A DNA stretch of 64,000 nt, taken from Aquimarina sp. BL5 (GTDB taxonomy: Bacteria > Bacteroidota > Bacteroidia > Flavobacteriales > Flavobacteriaceae). Both the position numbers and the translations under genes were made by a program. Location of the stretch: NCBI RefSeq assembly GCF_003443675.1, contig NZ_CP031963.1, positions 4,872,501 through 4,936,500 on the forward strand, read 5' to 3'. The notes under the pieces were generated by a model that saw nothing but the letters and a program-made list of their open reading frames with translations, was not told the origin of the DNA and ran no database searches. This document shows positions 52,655 through 62,054 of the stretch, in pieces (the stretch's first letter is position 1; every line of letters begins with the position of its first letter).

Positions 52655-53888
52655 TTTTATTCTTTTCTTCAATCCATCGAGACATAAATTCTGTGCTTTT
52701 CATACTGTGGTGATGTAGCATGGATCCAATGAAGTTTTTAGAGCGATGCTCTTTAAGATTATTCTGTAAATTACTAATGCATTGAATGAGTTGATTGGTG
52801 TGTCTATCCTTTTGAAATAGTGTATTAATAATTTCTATTCCATTTTGTTGCGCTTGGTGCCAAATGTTTTGATTGTTATATAGTTTTATCGCAGCGTTTG
52901 CAAACTCTTCTGGTGTGTCTTTAATGAAGCCATTCCAGTCAGAGTCTTCTCCGAGCATGCCTTCTGCTCCAATTGTAGTAGTGATGCTAGGAGTTCCGCA
53001 TAACATTGCTTCTGCTAATTTACCTTTGATTCCAGCTCCAAAACGTAAAGGAGCAAGGCATACACGTGCTTGTTTTATAACTTCTTGTGCATTTTTTGCC
53101 CAACCCTTTATATGGAAACCTTGCTTTGGATTGTGTAATTGCGTAGCTTTTGGAGGAGGGTAAGCTCCGTATATGTGTAGTTCTGTTTCAGGTAATTGTT
53201 TTCTTATCAATGGCCAGATGGTTTCTTTAAGATATAGAATACTGTTCCAGTTTGGTTCATGACGAAAGTTTCCTATAGTTGTAAAGTGATTTCTTTTGCT
53301 GAATACGGGCCATCGTTGTTTAATTTCTTCTGTAATAGGGTCCAAAAGAAAAGGGAGGTAGTGTATTAGCTTTTTATCGATGTTGAATTCTTCTTTTAGT
53401 AAGTTTGTTTCGAAATCAGAAATAATTAAAGAGAGATCGCAGCGATAGATACTGGCAATTTCTCTTTTTGCGATATCACTATTCTTTAAATCTGAATAGT
53501 TAAATATAGTTCCTGCTTTAAATGTTTCTTGCCTTGTTTTGCGAAGACTGTGCAAATCTTCTGTATTTAAAATTCTAAGAGTATCTGGAAGATGTTTTGA
53601 AACTCTCCAACCAAATTGTTCTTCTGTCATAAATCTATCAAACACTACGATATTTGGGTTTAAATCATTAACGAAGTTATCAAAATTAGTATTATTGATT
53701 TCGATATTAGCTTTGGTAACACCAAGTGTTTGGATATCGTACATGTGATTACTTTCTGCGGCTGCACTTGCAAAGGTGATTTTCCATCCTTCGGATAAAA
53801 ACAGTTGAATTAGTTGTAGCATTCGGGTTCCTGCTGCAGATGAATTAGGTTCCGGCCAGACGTTTCCTATGATGAGAATGCTTTTCAT
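52635..53888 (-). CDS. Glycosyltransferase, GT4-like
   Basis: 417 residues with a two-domain GT-B fold. N-terminal domain: ILIIGNVWPEPNSSAAGTRM, in which SAAGTRM is the glycine-rich donor loop region. C-terminal domain: ETELHIYGAYPPPKA, GFHIKGWAKNAQEVIKQARV and CLAPLRFGAGIKGKLAEAML with the E-x7-E type nucleotide-sugar site. Probably transfers a sugar to a cell-envelope glycan. It stands alone in the minus-strand group; the hairpin beyond its start belongs to the next gene pair. Confidence 0.85.
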   Translation of the reverse strand: MKSILIIGNVWPEPNSSAAGTRMLQLIQLFLSEGWKITFASAAAESNHMYDIQTLGVTKANIEINNTNFDNFVNDLNPNIVVFDRFMTEEQFGWRVSKHLPDTLRILNTEDLHSLRKTRQETFKAGTIFNYSDLKNSDIAKREIASIYRCDLSLIISDFETNLLKEEFNIDKKLIHYLPFLLDPITEEIKQRWPVFSKRNHFTTIGNFRHEPNWNSILYLKETIWPLIRKQLPETELHIYGAYPPPKATQLHNPKQGFHIKGWAKNAQEVIKQARVCLAPLRFGAGIKGKLAEAMLCGTPSITTTIGAEGMLGEDSDWNGFIKDTPEEFANAAIKLYNNQNIWHQAQQNGIEIINTLFQKDRHTNQLIQCISNLQNNLKEHRSKNFIGSMLHHHSMKSTEFMSRWIEEKNKISDQDN

Positions 53889-53899
53889 TTGTTGTCTTT

Positions 53900-53934
53900 G
53901 TAAAAATAAAAAAGCCTCAGAAATTTCTGAGGCT
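53900..53934 (-). terminator. Terminator of the nif3-zinc-ribbon gene pair
   Basis: Perfect 22-bp palindrome at 53913-53934 (AGCCTCAGAAA and its complement, no loop bases outside pairing). Read on the minus strand it is followed by T5-A-T5. It lies 25 bases after the stop of the coiled-coil gene. Confidence 0.85.
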
Positions 53935-53959
53935 ATAATATTATGTAAAAAAAATAAAT

Positions 53960-54739
53960 TTAAGACAGTTTAGAAAACATTGTCTCCATTTTTTCTTTTT
54001 CTTCTTGCGCTAATGCTTGATCTACTAAGATACGACCGCTATGCTCATCAGTAATAATTTTTTTACGAGAAGCTATCTCCATCTGAACTTGAGGAGGAAT
54101 TGTAAAAAAAGATCCTCCAGATGCTCCACGCTCAATTGGTACAACTGCTAGTCCATTCTTCACATTATTTCTGATTCTGTTATAAGCAGCTACTAGTCTT
54201 TCTTCTATTTGTTTTTGAAAATCTTCAGACTTAGCTATTAAAGCTTGTTCTTCTTTTTCAGTTTCTGCAAGGATAGCATCAAGCTCACCTTTTTTATGGC
54301 TAAGGTGTTTATTTCTTTCAGAAAGACGTTCTTTAGTCTGATCGATGATCTCATTTTTCTGAACGATCTGCGCTTTAAACTCCTTTATATGCTTATCAGA
54401 TAACTCAATTTCTAGTTCCTGAAATTCTATTTCTTTGCTAAGAGAGTTGTATTCACGATTGTTTCGTACATTTTTTTGTTGCTCTCCGTATTTTTTGATT
54501 AAAGATTTAGCTTCTTCGATTAGGTTTTTCTTAGTCTTGATACTTTCGTCGATAGTTTCAAGATCTGTGTTTAATTTTTCTAATCTTTTGTTTAATCCGG
54601 CTACTTCATCTTCGAGATCTTCAACTTCTAATGGAAGCTCTCCACGCACATTTCTAATCTCATCAACTCTAGAGTCAATTAATTGCAAATCGTATAATGC
54701 TCTTAATTTTTGCTCAACAGTAACTTCTTTCTTTGCCAT
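53960..54739 (-). CDS. Coiled-coil protein of the C4 zinc-ribbon family, zinc ligands lost
   Basis: 259 residues. Residues ~15-185 are a long antiparallel coiled coil (ELPLEVEDLEDEVAGLNKRL, NREYNSLSKEIEFQELEIEL). The C-terminus aligns with the zf-RING_7 / CdsZ-type domain (GLAVVPIERGASGGSFFTIP and KKIITDEHSGRILVDQ). In other phyla four Cys sit in CxxC pairs at these spots; here they read GASGGS and DEHSG, and the whole protein has no Cys at all. Gene order next to a Nif3-family gene is conserved in many bacteria. Role poorly known. Confidence 0.85.
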   Translation of the reverse strand: MAKKEVTVEQKLRALYDLQLIDSRVDEIRNVRGELPLEVEDLEDEVAGLNKRLEKLNTDLETIDESIKTKKNLIEEAKSLIKKYGEQQKNVRNNREYNSLSKEIEFQELEIELSDKHIKEFKAQIVQKNEIIDQTKERLSERNKHLSHKKGELDAILAETEKEEQALIAKSEDFQKQIEERLVAAYNRIRNNVKNGLAVVPIERGASGGSFFTIPPQVQMEIASRKKIITDEHSGRILVDQALAQEEKEKMETMFSKLS

Positions 54740-54742
54740 ATT

Positions 54743-55837
54743 TTATATGTATTGAATGGGATTGGTGTTTTTATCCGATAAAATGATTGCAAAATTACTA
54801 ATTTTTTTTCTAAGATAGCTAACAATTAGGTTTTTTGTGTACTGCTCACTTTCATAATGACCAATATCTGCTAGAATAAGCTTATTTTCTGCTTCGTAAA
54901 ACTGGTGGTATTTTAAATCAGCTGTTATAAATACATCTGCTCCAGCGTTTTGGGCGTTTTTAATTGCAAAACTACCACTACCACCTAATACAGCAACTTT
55001 TCTAATCGGTTTATCTAGCAATGTAGAATGCCTGACACAGCCCGTTTTGAAAACTTCTTTGATATGTTTTAGGAATGCAATCTCATTCATTTCTTCGGGT
55101 AACTCACCAATCATTCCCATCCCAATATGTTGGTTTCTGTTTTCTAAAGTTGTGATTTCATAGGCAACTTCCTCATAAGAATGATTGTCTATTAACGCTT
55201 TTAAAATTTTACTCTCATTGTGTTTAGGGTAGGTGATCTGTATTTGAGTTTCGCTTTCGTAATGCGTTTTACCAATTTCCCCAATAGATGGATTTGCATT
55301 TTCGGAAGCTCTAAAAGTTCCGATTCCATCTGATGAAAAACTACAATGATCATAATTACCAATAGTACCAGCTCCAGCATCGAATAGTTTAGATCGTAGC
55401 GAATCAGCTTCTTTATTGGGAGCAAAAGTGACTAGTTTTTTTATATTTCCACTTTGTGGAATTAAAACTTGTCGATTCAATAATCCTAGTTGTTCACAAA
55501 TCATGTCATTTACTCCGTGCAAGGCATTGTCAAGTGCTGTATGGATTGCGAAAATAGCTATATCATGTTTGATAGCTTTCATGACCACACGCTCTACATA
55601 ATTAGTACCATTAAATTTTTTAATGCCTTTGAAAACTATAGGGTGGAAGCTAACGATAAGATTACAATCTTTTTCTATAGCTTCATCTATTATAATTTCT
55701 AAAGTATCCAATGTAACGAGAATTCCTGTAACGGTTGTGTTTTTGTCTCCAACTAATAACCCTACGTTGTCAAAATCTTCAGCGTAGTTTGTTGGAGCTA
55801 AAGTTTCAAGGTGTTGTATGACCTCTTTAATCTGCAT
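54743..55837 (-). CDS. Nif3/DUF34-family dinuclear-metal protein
   Basis: 364 residues, the long form with a PII-like insertion. LAPTNYAEDFDNVGLLVGDK at the N-terminus, NLIVSFHPIVFKGIKKF (His ligand), IAIFAIHTALDNALHGVND, and the C-terminal VFITADLKYHQFYEAE and DIGHYESEQY carry the His/Asp/Glu metal ligands. Members are often mislabelled GTP cyclohydrolase type 2; the reaction is not established. It ends 3 bases before the coiled-coil gene, so they are one operon. Confidence 0.92.
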   Translation of the reverse strand: MQIKEVIQHLETLAPTNYAEDFDNVGLLVGDKNTTVTGILVTLDTLEIIIDEAIEKDCNLIVSFHPIVFKGIKKFNGTNYVERVVMKAIKHDIAIFAIHTALDNALHGVNDMICEQLGLLNRQVLIPQSGNIKKLVTFAPNKEADSLRSKLFDAGAGTIGNYDHCSFSSDGIGTFRASENANPSIGEIGKTHYESETQIQITYPKHNESKILKALIDNHSYEEVAYEITTLENRNQHIGMGMIGELPEEMNEIAFLKHIKEVFKTGCVRHSTLLDKPIRKVAVLGGSGSFAIKNAQNAGADVFITADLKYHQFYEAENKLILADIGHYESEQYTKNLIVSYLRKKISNFAIILSDKNTNPIQYI

Positions 55838-55946
55838 TTGCGAATATTTTTAAATATAAATTGAATGTAAAAAAACTTTTGCCAATAATCAAAGTTTCGT
55901 TTTATACATTTGTCATTATAATATTATCAATAGTAAGTATAAGCGT

Positions 55947-56954
55947 TTGAATTTATTACGAAAAATACTTTTACCGATTGTTCCTGTCTACTATTTCGTT
56001 ACTTGGTTACGTAATAAAATGTATGATTTAGGGCTAAAAAAATCAGTTTCATATGATTTTCCTGTGATCGCGGTGGGTAATTTAAGTGTTGGTGGAACTG
56101 GTAAATCACCCATGGTTGAATATCTAATTCGATTGCTGAAAGATAAAGTGTCGCTTGCAACACTAAGTAGAGGGTATAAAAGAGAAACTAAAGGATTTCT
56201 GGAGGTAGAAGTCAATGCTACTGCAAAAGATGTAGGAGATGAGCCATTACAGTTTAAAACTAAATTTACTAATGTCACTGTTGCTGTTGATGGAGATAGG
56301 CGCAATGGTATAAGGAGCTTAAAAACCCAGAATCCTAATCTCGAAGTTATTTTGTTAGATGATGCTTATCAACATCGTAAAGTAAAAGCAGGATTTTACA
56401 TTTTACTTACTCCATATTATGATTTATATTGTAATGATATCGTATTGCCGACAGGAAATTTAAGAGAACCTAGAAGTGGTGCAGATCGTGCGGATATTAT
56501 TGTGGTTACCAAATGTCCAAACAATTTAGGAGATGAAACCATGCAGGAAATTGAAAAGAAATTAAGAGTAAAACCTTCTCAGGCCTTGTTGTTTTCCACA
56601 ATTGATTATGGAAATAATATTATTAATGCATCAGACCGACGATCATTAGATACTCTAAAAAGAACCTCGTTTACATTGGTTACGGGAATTGCTAACCCAA
56701 AACCTTTATTAGAGTATTATCATTCTTTAGGCCTTAATTTTAATCATATCAATTATCCGGATCATCACAACTTTACAGATACTGAACTGGATGAGTTAAA
56801 AAAATACAGCTTGATCATTACAACAGAAAAGGATTATGTGAGATTAGCTCCTAATTTTTCTGAAGATGCATTATGGTATCAGCCGATTGAGATGAAATTT
56901 ATCAAAAATCAAGATGTTTTTGATAATTATATAGTGAGCTATATAAAAAAATGA
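55947..56954 (+). CDS. lpxK: Tetraacyldisaccharide 4'-kinase
   Basis: 335 residues. Phosphorylates the lipid A disaccharide at the 4' position at the inner membrane. The P-loop is GNLSVGGTGKSPMVEYL, and DDAYQHRKVK carries the catalytic DDxxQHR motif. N-terminal helix LLPIVPVYYFVTWLRNKMYD. The start must be a TTG at 55947, because it gives the family N-terminus MNLLRKI and no ATG precedes it in frame. The stop codon lies inside the terminator stem. Confidence 0.95.
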   Translation: MNLLRKILLPIVPVYYFVTWLRNKMYDLGLKKSVSYDFPVIAVGNLSVGGTGKSPMVEYLIRLLKDKVSLATLSRGYKRETKGFLEVEVNATAKDVGDEPLQFKTKFTNVTVAVDGDRRNGIRSLKTQNPNLEVILLDDAYQHRKVKAGFYILLTPYYDLYCNDIVLPTGNLREPRSGADRADIIVVTKCPNNLGDETMQEIEKKLRVKPSQALLFSTIDYGNNIINASDRRSLDTLKRTSFTLVTGIANPKPLLEYYHSLGLNFNHINYPDHHNFTDTELDELKKYSLIITTEKDYVRLAPNFSEDALWYQPIEMKFIKNQDVFDNYIVSYIKK

Positions 56955-56978
56955 GGTCCTATTTAGGACCTCATTTTA
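56951..56978 (+). terminator. lpxK terminator overlapping the stop codon
   Basis: Stem ATGAGGTCCTA/TAGGACCTCAT (56951-56961 and 56964-56974) with a two-base loop, then TTTT. The lpxK TGA (56952-56954) is within the left arm, an economical arrangement. Confidence 0.88.
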
Positions 56979-57060
56979 TATGTTTTGGCTAACTCAAACA
57001 AAGAGAATAAAGATGTCTCTTACGTTGAGTTATATATTAAGCAATAGATATGCCAAACCT

Positions 57061-59283
57061 TTAAGAAGTGGTTTGTTTTTTTGACAAAGCTTTATGTAAT
57101 TTGGTGAAAAACTCTTCCGTTTTATATGGTTTCGGAATGATGTCATTAAAGCCATTATTATAGAATTCATCTAGATTATCATCTAGTGTTACAGCCGTTA
57201 ATGCTACAATAGGAATTTCTGTATTAAATTCTCTAATTAGTTTTGTTGCTTCGATTCCACTTATTCCTGGCATATGAATATCCATAAGGACTAAATCAAA
57301 CTCACTATTTTTTACTTTATTGACAGCAATATCACCATTATCGGCTACATCACAGATCATTTTATTCTTTTCTAAAATCTTTCTGGTTATAAGTTGATTG
57401 ATTTTATTGTCTTCTACAACCAGAACTCTTTTGTCTATCATTACACTATAATCAATCTTTTTTGCTTCTTCCTGATAATTAGAGACAACATCTTCAAACA
57501 CTTCAAACTTAAGATCAAAATGAAATCTGGATCCTTGTCCTAATTCGCTTTCTAATTTGATTTCGCTATCCATTAATGATAGTAGATTCTTAACTATAGA
57601 TAATCCTAAGCCAGTACCTCCAAATTTTCTATTAATCTGAACGGATCCTTGTGTGAAGTTTTCGAAAATACTCAGTTGTTTTTTGTCAGATATACCAACT
57701 CCGTTATCTTTAATTTCGAAATTAAGAAAAACCTTATTTTCAATATGGTTGATCATCTTAACCTTGATCCAGATGTCTCCATTTTGAGTAAACTTAATAG
57801 AGTTTCCAATAAGATTAATCAGGATTTGTGAGATTTTCAGAGGATCTCCTTTAAGTTTAGTGGGTATTGATTTGTCAAATTCGTAATGAAGGTTATTGTT
57901 ACGGTCTTTTGCTGATTTTCCTAAAGCTATTAAAACATCATTAATTCTTTTCTGTAGATTGAACGAAGTGTTTTCTATTTCTACTTTGTTTGCTTCTAGT
58001 TTATTTAGGTCTAAAATATTATTAATTAAAGAAAGTAAGTATTCTCCAGAAAACTTAAGAGAGTTTAGGTGTTCTTTTTGGTTAGGAGTAGGGCTTTCTT
58101 CTAGCAATAAATGGGTTAATCCTGTAACAGCATATAAAGGTGTTCGTAATTCGTGTGTTATAGTAGATAAGAACTGAACTTTTGCTTCGCTAGCTCGTTC
58201 TGCATTTTCTTTTGCTAAAATTAGTTCAGTATTTTTATTTTGCAACAGTTCGTTGGCTCTTGCTCTAAGATTGTTGTTTTTATATAGGGAAAGCGTAAGG
58301 AGTGATAAAATTGTTATCAGTGCAATACTCAAAATAGTGGTAAGTCGCCCAAGTTTAAGTGACTTTTGCTGTTGTTTATTTTCCTCTGTAAGCTCTTCTA
58401 TTTTTACTTTGTCATCGCCTAGACCCAATTTTGCTCTTGCATCTTGGGCAATTATTTCTTTGTTAATGTTAAATAAAGAATCTTTGAATTGTTGATGAGA
58501 TCTTAAATTAGCAAGCGATGTTTCGAATTCTTCTTTCTTTTCGTAGATCTGGCTATACAATTGAAAACTTTCTGATTGTATTTCGAAATATCCCATTTCA
58601 GAACCTATCTGCATTGCTAAATCATTAGTAGCTATGGCATCATCTAATGAATCTAATGCCATTTGGGCTCTTGCTTTATTTGTGTAAAGTTTTGCTTTGT
58701 AATAGGATTGCTCAAGATAATCAACTTTCGGAAGTCCACTGTTAAAATGCTTAATAGCTGCTTCTGGCTGACTCATTTCCAGCGCTAAAAGACCTACATT
58801 GATTTTGGCAGGACCTTCTAATTTTTCTATATTGTTTTTTTCAATCAATGCGTATGCAAGTTCCAGGTGTTTTTTAGCATTTTCGAAATCTTTGAGTTTT
58901 GTGTGTATGGATCCACAGACATTATAAGAATTAGCTAATGCTATTTCGTCTTTCTGCTTAATTTGAATCTCGATTGCGCTTGTTATTTGTTCTTTTGCAC
59001 TTTTGAGATCACCTAGTTCCAGATATAATTCTGCTAAAACTCGATTTGTTTTAGCTCTATATGTTTTATTTTGATTTTCTACAGCAAGTTCTTTTGCTAG
59101 CGTGATATTTTCTAAAGCAGTTGCTAATTGAGCTGTGTTTATAGCATAAGAAGCTTTGGTTAGATAGTTCTCAATAGAATCCTTAACTCCCCTGTTTTCC
59201 TGAATTTCTCCAGTTTGTGAAGAAGCCATGAAACTACAACTAAGTAAAAGTATAAATATAAAATGTTTGATTTGGGTTGGCAT
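57061..59283 (-). CDS. TPR-containing hybrid histidine kinase / response regulator
   Basis: 740 residues. Signal peptide about 1-22; periplasmic TPR-like helices 35-280; transmembrane helix 313-334; coiled coil; HisKA domain with FLSTITHELRTPLYAVTG (His377); HATPase with DNGVGIS (526-532) and GGTGLG (555-560); receiver domain from 618 with LVVEDNKINQLITR and phospho-acceptor Asp668 in LMDIHMPG. No DNA-binding output domain, so the partner response regulator or phosphotransfer protein is elsewhere. It is 28 bases after gap, in the lipA-gap-kinase run, giving an odd metabolic context. Confidence 0.93.
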   Translation of the reverse strand: MPTQIKHFIFILLLSCSFMASSQTGEIQENRGVKDSIENYLTKASYAINTAQLATALENITLAKELAVENQNKTYRAKTNRVLAELYLELGDLKSAKEQITSAIEIQIKQKDEIALANSYNVCGSIHTKLKDFENAKKHLELAYALIEKNNIEKLEGPAKINVGLLALEMSQPEAAIKHFNSGLPKVDYLEQSYYKAKLYTNKARAQMALDSLDDAIATNDLAMQIGSEMGYFEIQSESFQLYSQIYEKKEEFETSLANLRSHQQFKDSLFNINKEIIAQDARAKLGLGDDKVKIEELTEENKQQQKSLKLGRLTTILSIALITILSLLTLSLYKNNNLRARANELLQNKNTELILAKENAERASEAKVQFLSTITHELRTPLYAVTGLTHLLLEESPTPNQKEHLNSLKFSGEYLLSLINNILDLNKLEANKVEIENTSFNLQKRINDVLIALGKSAKDRNNNLHYEFDKSIPTKLKGDPLKISQILINLIGNSIKFTQNGDIWIKVKMINHIENKVFLNFEIKDNGVGISDKKQLSIFENFTQGSVQINRKFGGTGLGLSIVKNLLSLMDSEIKLESELGQGSRFHFDLKFEVFEDVVSNYQEEAKKIDYSVMIDKRVLVVEDNKINQLITRKILEKNKMICDVADNGDIAVNKVKNSEFDLVLMDIHMPGISGIEATKLIREFNTEIPIVALTAVTLDDNLDEFYNNGFNDIIPKPYKTEEFFTKLHKALSKKQTTS

Positions 59284-59311
59284 TTTCCTTGAAATAACTC
59301 AACTAATATAG

Positions 59312-60316
59312 TTATTTCTTACAAATGTTGATAATTAAATCTATTATTCTGTTACTATATCCTATTTCATTATCATACCAACCTATAATTTTCACCATTT
59401 TTCCTATAACTGAAGTCATTAGAGAGTCGAAAACACAAGAATGCGGATTTCCTATGATATCTACTGATACGATTGGATCTTCTGTGTACGCTAAAATATC
59501 TTTTAGATGAGATTCTGAAGCATTTTTGAAAGCATTATTGATTTCCTCTATAGATGTTTCTTTTTTTACATTAAATGTTATGTCAGTTAGTGATCCATCT
59601 GGAACTGGAACCCTAATCCCACATCCTCCTATAACATTACTTAATTTGGGAAAAATCTTTGTTAATGCTTTTGCAGCTCCAGTTGTTGTGGGGACTATGG
59701 ATTGGCTTGCTGCTCGTGCTCTTCTTAGGTCTCTATGAGGTTGATCGTGTAAACTTTGATCTGTCGTATAGCTGTGAATTGTTGTTATGTATGCTTGCTC
59801 AATACCACAAAGTTCATCTATTACTTTGATCATCGGAGCAGCATTATTGGTTGTACAAGACGCATTAGATATAATGGTCTCCTTACCATTGAGAATATGT
59901 TCATTGACACCTAATACAATAGTTTTTATTGAATCTTCTAGAGGAGGAGCCGAAAGAATAACTTTTTTAGCTCCAGCAGTAATGTGTTGTTGGGCAGCTT
60001 CTTTAGTTTTAAATTTTCCTGTTGCTTCTACAACGATATCAATATTATGTTTTTGCCAGTTACAGTCACTAGGATATTTTTCGTTTAGTAAATAGATTGA
60101 CTTGTTATTAACTACAATAGAATTGTCTTTATAAGATATGTCATGGGTTAAAACTCCATGTATACTGTCGTACTTAAGAAGATGACTTAGTGTTTTGGCA
60201 TCAGCAAGATCATTTATTGCTATAACTTCAATATCTGGATGATCGATTAATAATCTAAAAAGATTACGACCGATTCTTCCAAATCCGTTAATGGCTACTC
60301 TTATAGGTGTATTCAT
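59312..60316 (-). CDS. gap: Glyceraldehyde-3-phosphate dehydrogenase
   Basis: 334 residues. Rossmann domain VAINGFGRIGRNLFRLLI; NAD-selective acidic residue in IEVIAINDLADA; catalytic Cys in SNASCTTNNAAPMIKVID. Most homologues read CTTNCLAP; here the second Cys is Asn, the catalytic Cys is kept. The S-loop region is LRRARAASQSIVPTTTGAAK. It oxidises G3P to 1,3-bisphosphoglycerate. Bacteroidota often have more than one gap gene. It lies between lipA (22 bases) and a hybrid kinase gene (28 bases). Confidence 0.96.
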   Translation of the reverse strand: MNTPIRVAINGFGRIGRNLFRLLIDHPDIEVIAINDLADAKTLSHLLKYDSIHGVLTHDISYKDNSIVVNNKSIYLLNEKYPSDCNWQKHNIDIVVEATGKFKTKEAAQQHITAGAKKVILSAPPLEDSIKTIVLGVNEHILNGKETIISNASCTTNNAAPMIKVIDELCGIEQAYITTIHSYTTDQSLHDQPHRDLRRARAASQSIVPTTTGAAKALTKIFPKLSNVIGGCGIRVPVPDGSLTDITFNVKKETSIEEINNAFKNASESHLKDILAYTEDPIVSVDIIGNPHSCVFDSLMTSVIGKMVKIIGWYDNEIGYSNRIIDLIINICKK

Positions 60317-60338
60317 TACTCGTTGCTTGTGAGAAAAA

Positions 60339-61211
60339 TTAAGTCAGATGCTTTTGAGCTTTGTAAGAAGAGCGAACTAATGCTCCGCTTTCTACATGTC
60401 TGAAGCCCATTTCTAACCCGATCTCTTCATATTTTTTAAATTGATCTGGTGTAATGAATTGTTTTACTGGTAAATGTTTCTTACTCGGTTGTAGATATTG
60501 TCCGATGGTTACGATATCCAGATTTACAGCTCTTAGGTCTTTAAGAACCTGTATAACTTCTTCTTCAGTTTCACCAAGACCTAGCATGATTCCGCTTTTT
60601 GTGCGATTGATACCGTTATCCTTTAAATATTTAAGAACCTGAAGGCTTTGTTCATATTTAGCCTGAATACGAACTTCTCTTGTAAGTCTTTTCACTGTTT
60701 CCATATTATGCGAAACAACTTCTGGTTTTACAGCTATAATCCTATCTATGTTTTTAGTCTTCCCCTGGAAATCGGGGATTAAAGTTTCTAAGGTGGTTTC
60801 AGGATTCATTCGACGAATTGCCTGAATCGTTTCCGCCCAGATGATAGACCCTCCATCCGCTAAGTCATCTCTATCTACAGAGGTTACCACGGCATGTTTG
60901 ATATTCATAATTTTTATAGAACGGGCAACTTTTTCAGGTTCTTCCCAATCTACAGTTTCTGGTCTTCCTGTTTTCACACCACAAAAACCACAAGATCTGG
61001 TACAAATATTACCGAGTATCATGAAAGTAGCAGTACCCTCACTCCAACATTCTCCCATGTTAGGACAGCTTCCTGAAGTGCATATTGTATGTAAGTTATA
61101 TTTATCGACTAAACCTCGAAGTTCGGTGTATTTTTTTCCGGTTGGTAGTTTTACCCGTAACCATTTTGGTTTTCCTTTTGGAGGAGCTACAATAGTAACG
61201 TCATTATTCAT
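60339..61211 (-). CDS. lipA: Lipoyl synthase
   Basis: 290 residues from the ATG at 61211 (MNNDVTIVAPPKGKPKWLRV); the in-frame TTG at 61232 is not needed. Radical-SAM enzyme that inserts sulfur into octanoyl groups. The auxiliary cluster motif is CTSGSCPNMGECW (C-x4-C-x5-C) and the radical-SAM motif is CTRSCGFCGV (C-x3-C-x2-C). The C-terminal Arg-Ser-Ser-Y is present (VRSSYKAQK). First gene of the lipA-gap-kinase run. Confidence 0.97.
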   Translation of the reverse strand: MNNDVTIVAPPKGKPKWLRVKLPTGKKYTELRGLVDKYNLHTICTSGSCPNMGECWSEGTATFMILGNICTRSCGFCGVKTGRPETVDWEEPEKVARSIKIMNIKHAVVTSVDRDDLADGGSIIWAETIQAIRRMNPETTLETLIPDFQGKTKNIDRIIAVKPEVVSHNMETVKRLTREVRIQAKYEQSLQVLKYLKDNGINRTKSGIMLGLGETEEEVIQVLKDLRAVNLDIVTIGQYLQPSKKHLPVKQFITPDQFKKYEEIGLEMGFRHVESGALVRSSYKAQKHLT

Positions 61212-61739
61212 ACTAAGCAATATTTTGTACAAAAATACAAAGAAAGCTTATATTAAAATACAGTTTTAGATATTCTTCTGGATTTTGATTTAGATCTCTT
61301 TAAACGAATTATTATGATTAGAATATTGTCGTTTTTAATGAATTATCTACAAGTTTTGATTTTTCAACAAACCTATTTCGGTAGTATTATACTTACAAAA
61401 CGTGTTTTGGAGGGAATTTTTAGATAGAAAAAAACGATAATCATAAAATTAACAATTGCGGAATTTTTTTATGTAATTAAAAAATATTATTAATTGATAT
61501 TCAGTTGATTAAGAGGTGAAGAGATTGGGTGGGTATCATGTTTTTGGGGATATTTTCTTTGGGATTTTAAATAAAAATTATGGTAAAACCGTAATTTTTT
61601 TGTGGTTTTTATACATAATTTAATTTCTTTTCATATTTTTGACATACATAATTTTGAGTAGAAATACTTTAAATCATGGTTAAAATTAGCTTAACCCCAT
61701 TTTTTATTCATTAAAAAAAAGTTAAAAAACCAAACACAA
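61212..61739. other. Intergenic region upstream of a small hypothetical gene
   Basis: 528 bases, strongly AT-rich. Stops in all frames; no gene is supported. Two TAnnTTTG-type elements (TATTTTTG at 61634-61641 and TAATTTTG at 61649-61656) precede the small gene. The middle has GATTAAGAGGTGAAGAGATT, not obviously structured. The long leader could hold a small RNA, which cannot be shown here. Confidence 0.4.
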
Positions 61740-61973
61740 ATGTCAAAAGAAGATTTAGAACAACAGAAACAATTGCAAAAAAACAGGAAACGAGTAGAAA
61801 AATGGTTAATTAATAATCAAAATTTTATTAATATAACCGGTATTGAAAAAGAAATATCTGCTCCTAAAGGACTCGTACAAAAATTTATTAAATACGATAA
61901 AAAAATAAATGATAAATGGATTAATCCATTACACGAGGTTTTAAAAAGAATAGCCACTTTTAGTCTTAGATAG
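61740..61973 (+). CDS. Small charged hypothetical protein
   Basis: 77 residues, MSKEDLEQQKQLQKNRKRVE then a helical KWLINNQNFINITGIEKEIS and a basic tail. No membrane span. The IEKEISAPKGLVQKFIKYDK stretch resembles the DNA-binding half of some small phage or plasmid proteins, but only loosely. Two promoter-like -7 elements lie 90-106 bases upstream. The C-terminus runs into a hairpin region before the sigma-factor gene. Confidence 0.6.
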   Translation: MSKEDLEQQKQLQKNRKRVEKWLINNQNFINITGIEKEISAPKGLVQKFIKYDKKINDKWINPLHEVLKRIATFSLR

Positions 61974-62004
61974 ATTAAATAGATTAAAGTGATCTATTGA
62001 GAAC

Positions 62005-62054
62005 AACAAAAAGAGAGTTAATTAGATTTCTGAAATTTAATTAATTCTCTTTTT
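62005..62054 (-). terminator. Terminator overlapping the sigma-factor stop
   Basis: Long imperfect hairpin: AAAAAGAGAGTTAATTAG (62008-62025) pairs with TTAATTAATTCTCTTTTTT. The sigma-factor stop codon and last codons lie inside one arm. Both flanks are A/T tracts, so it can act on either strand. Confidence 0.75.

Noticed and set aside
60841..61269. 142-codon ORF antisense to lipA
   Set aside because: It mirrors lipA and crosses its start; no motif or domain is visible.
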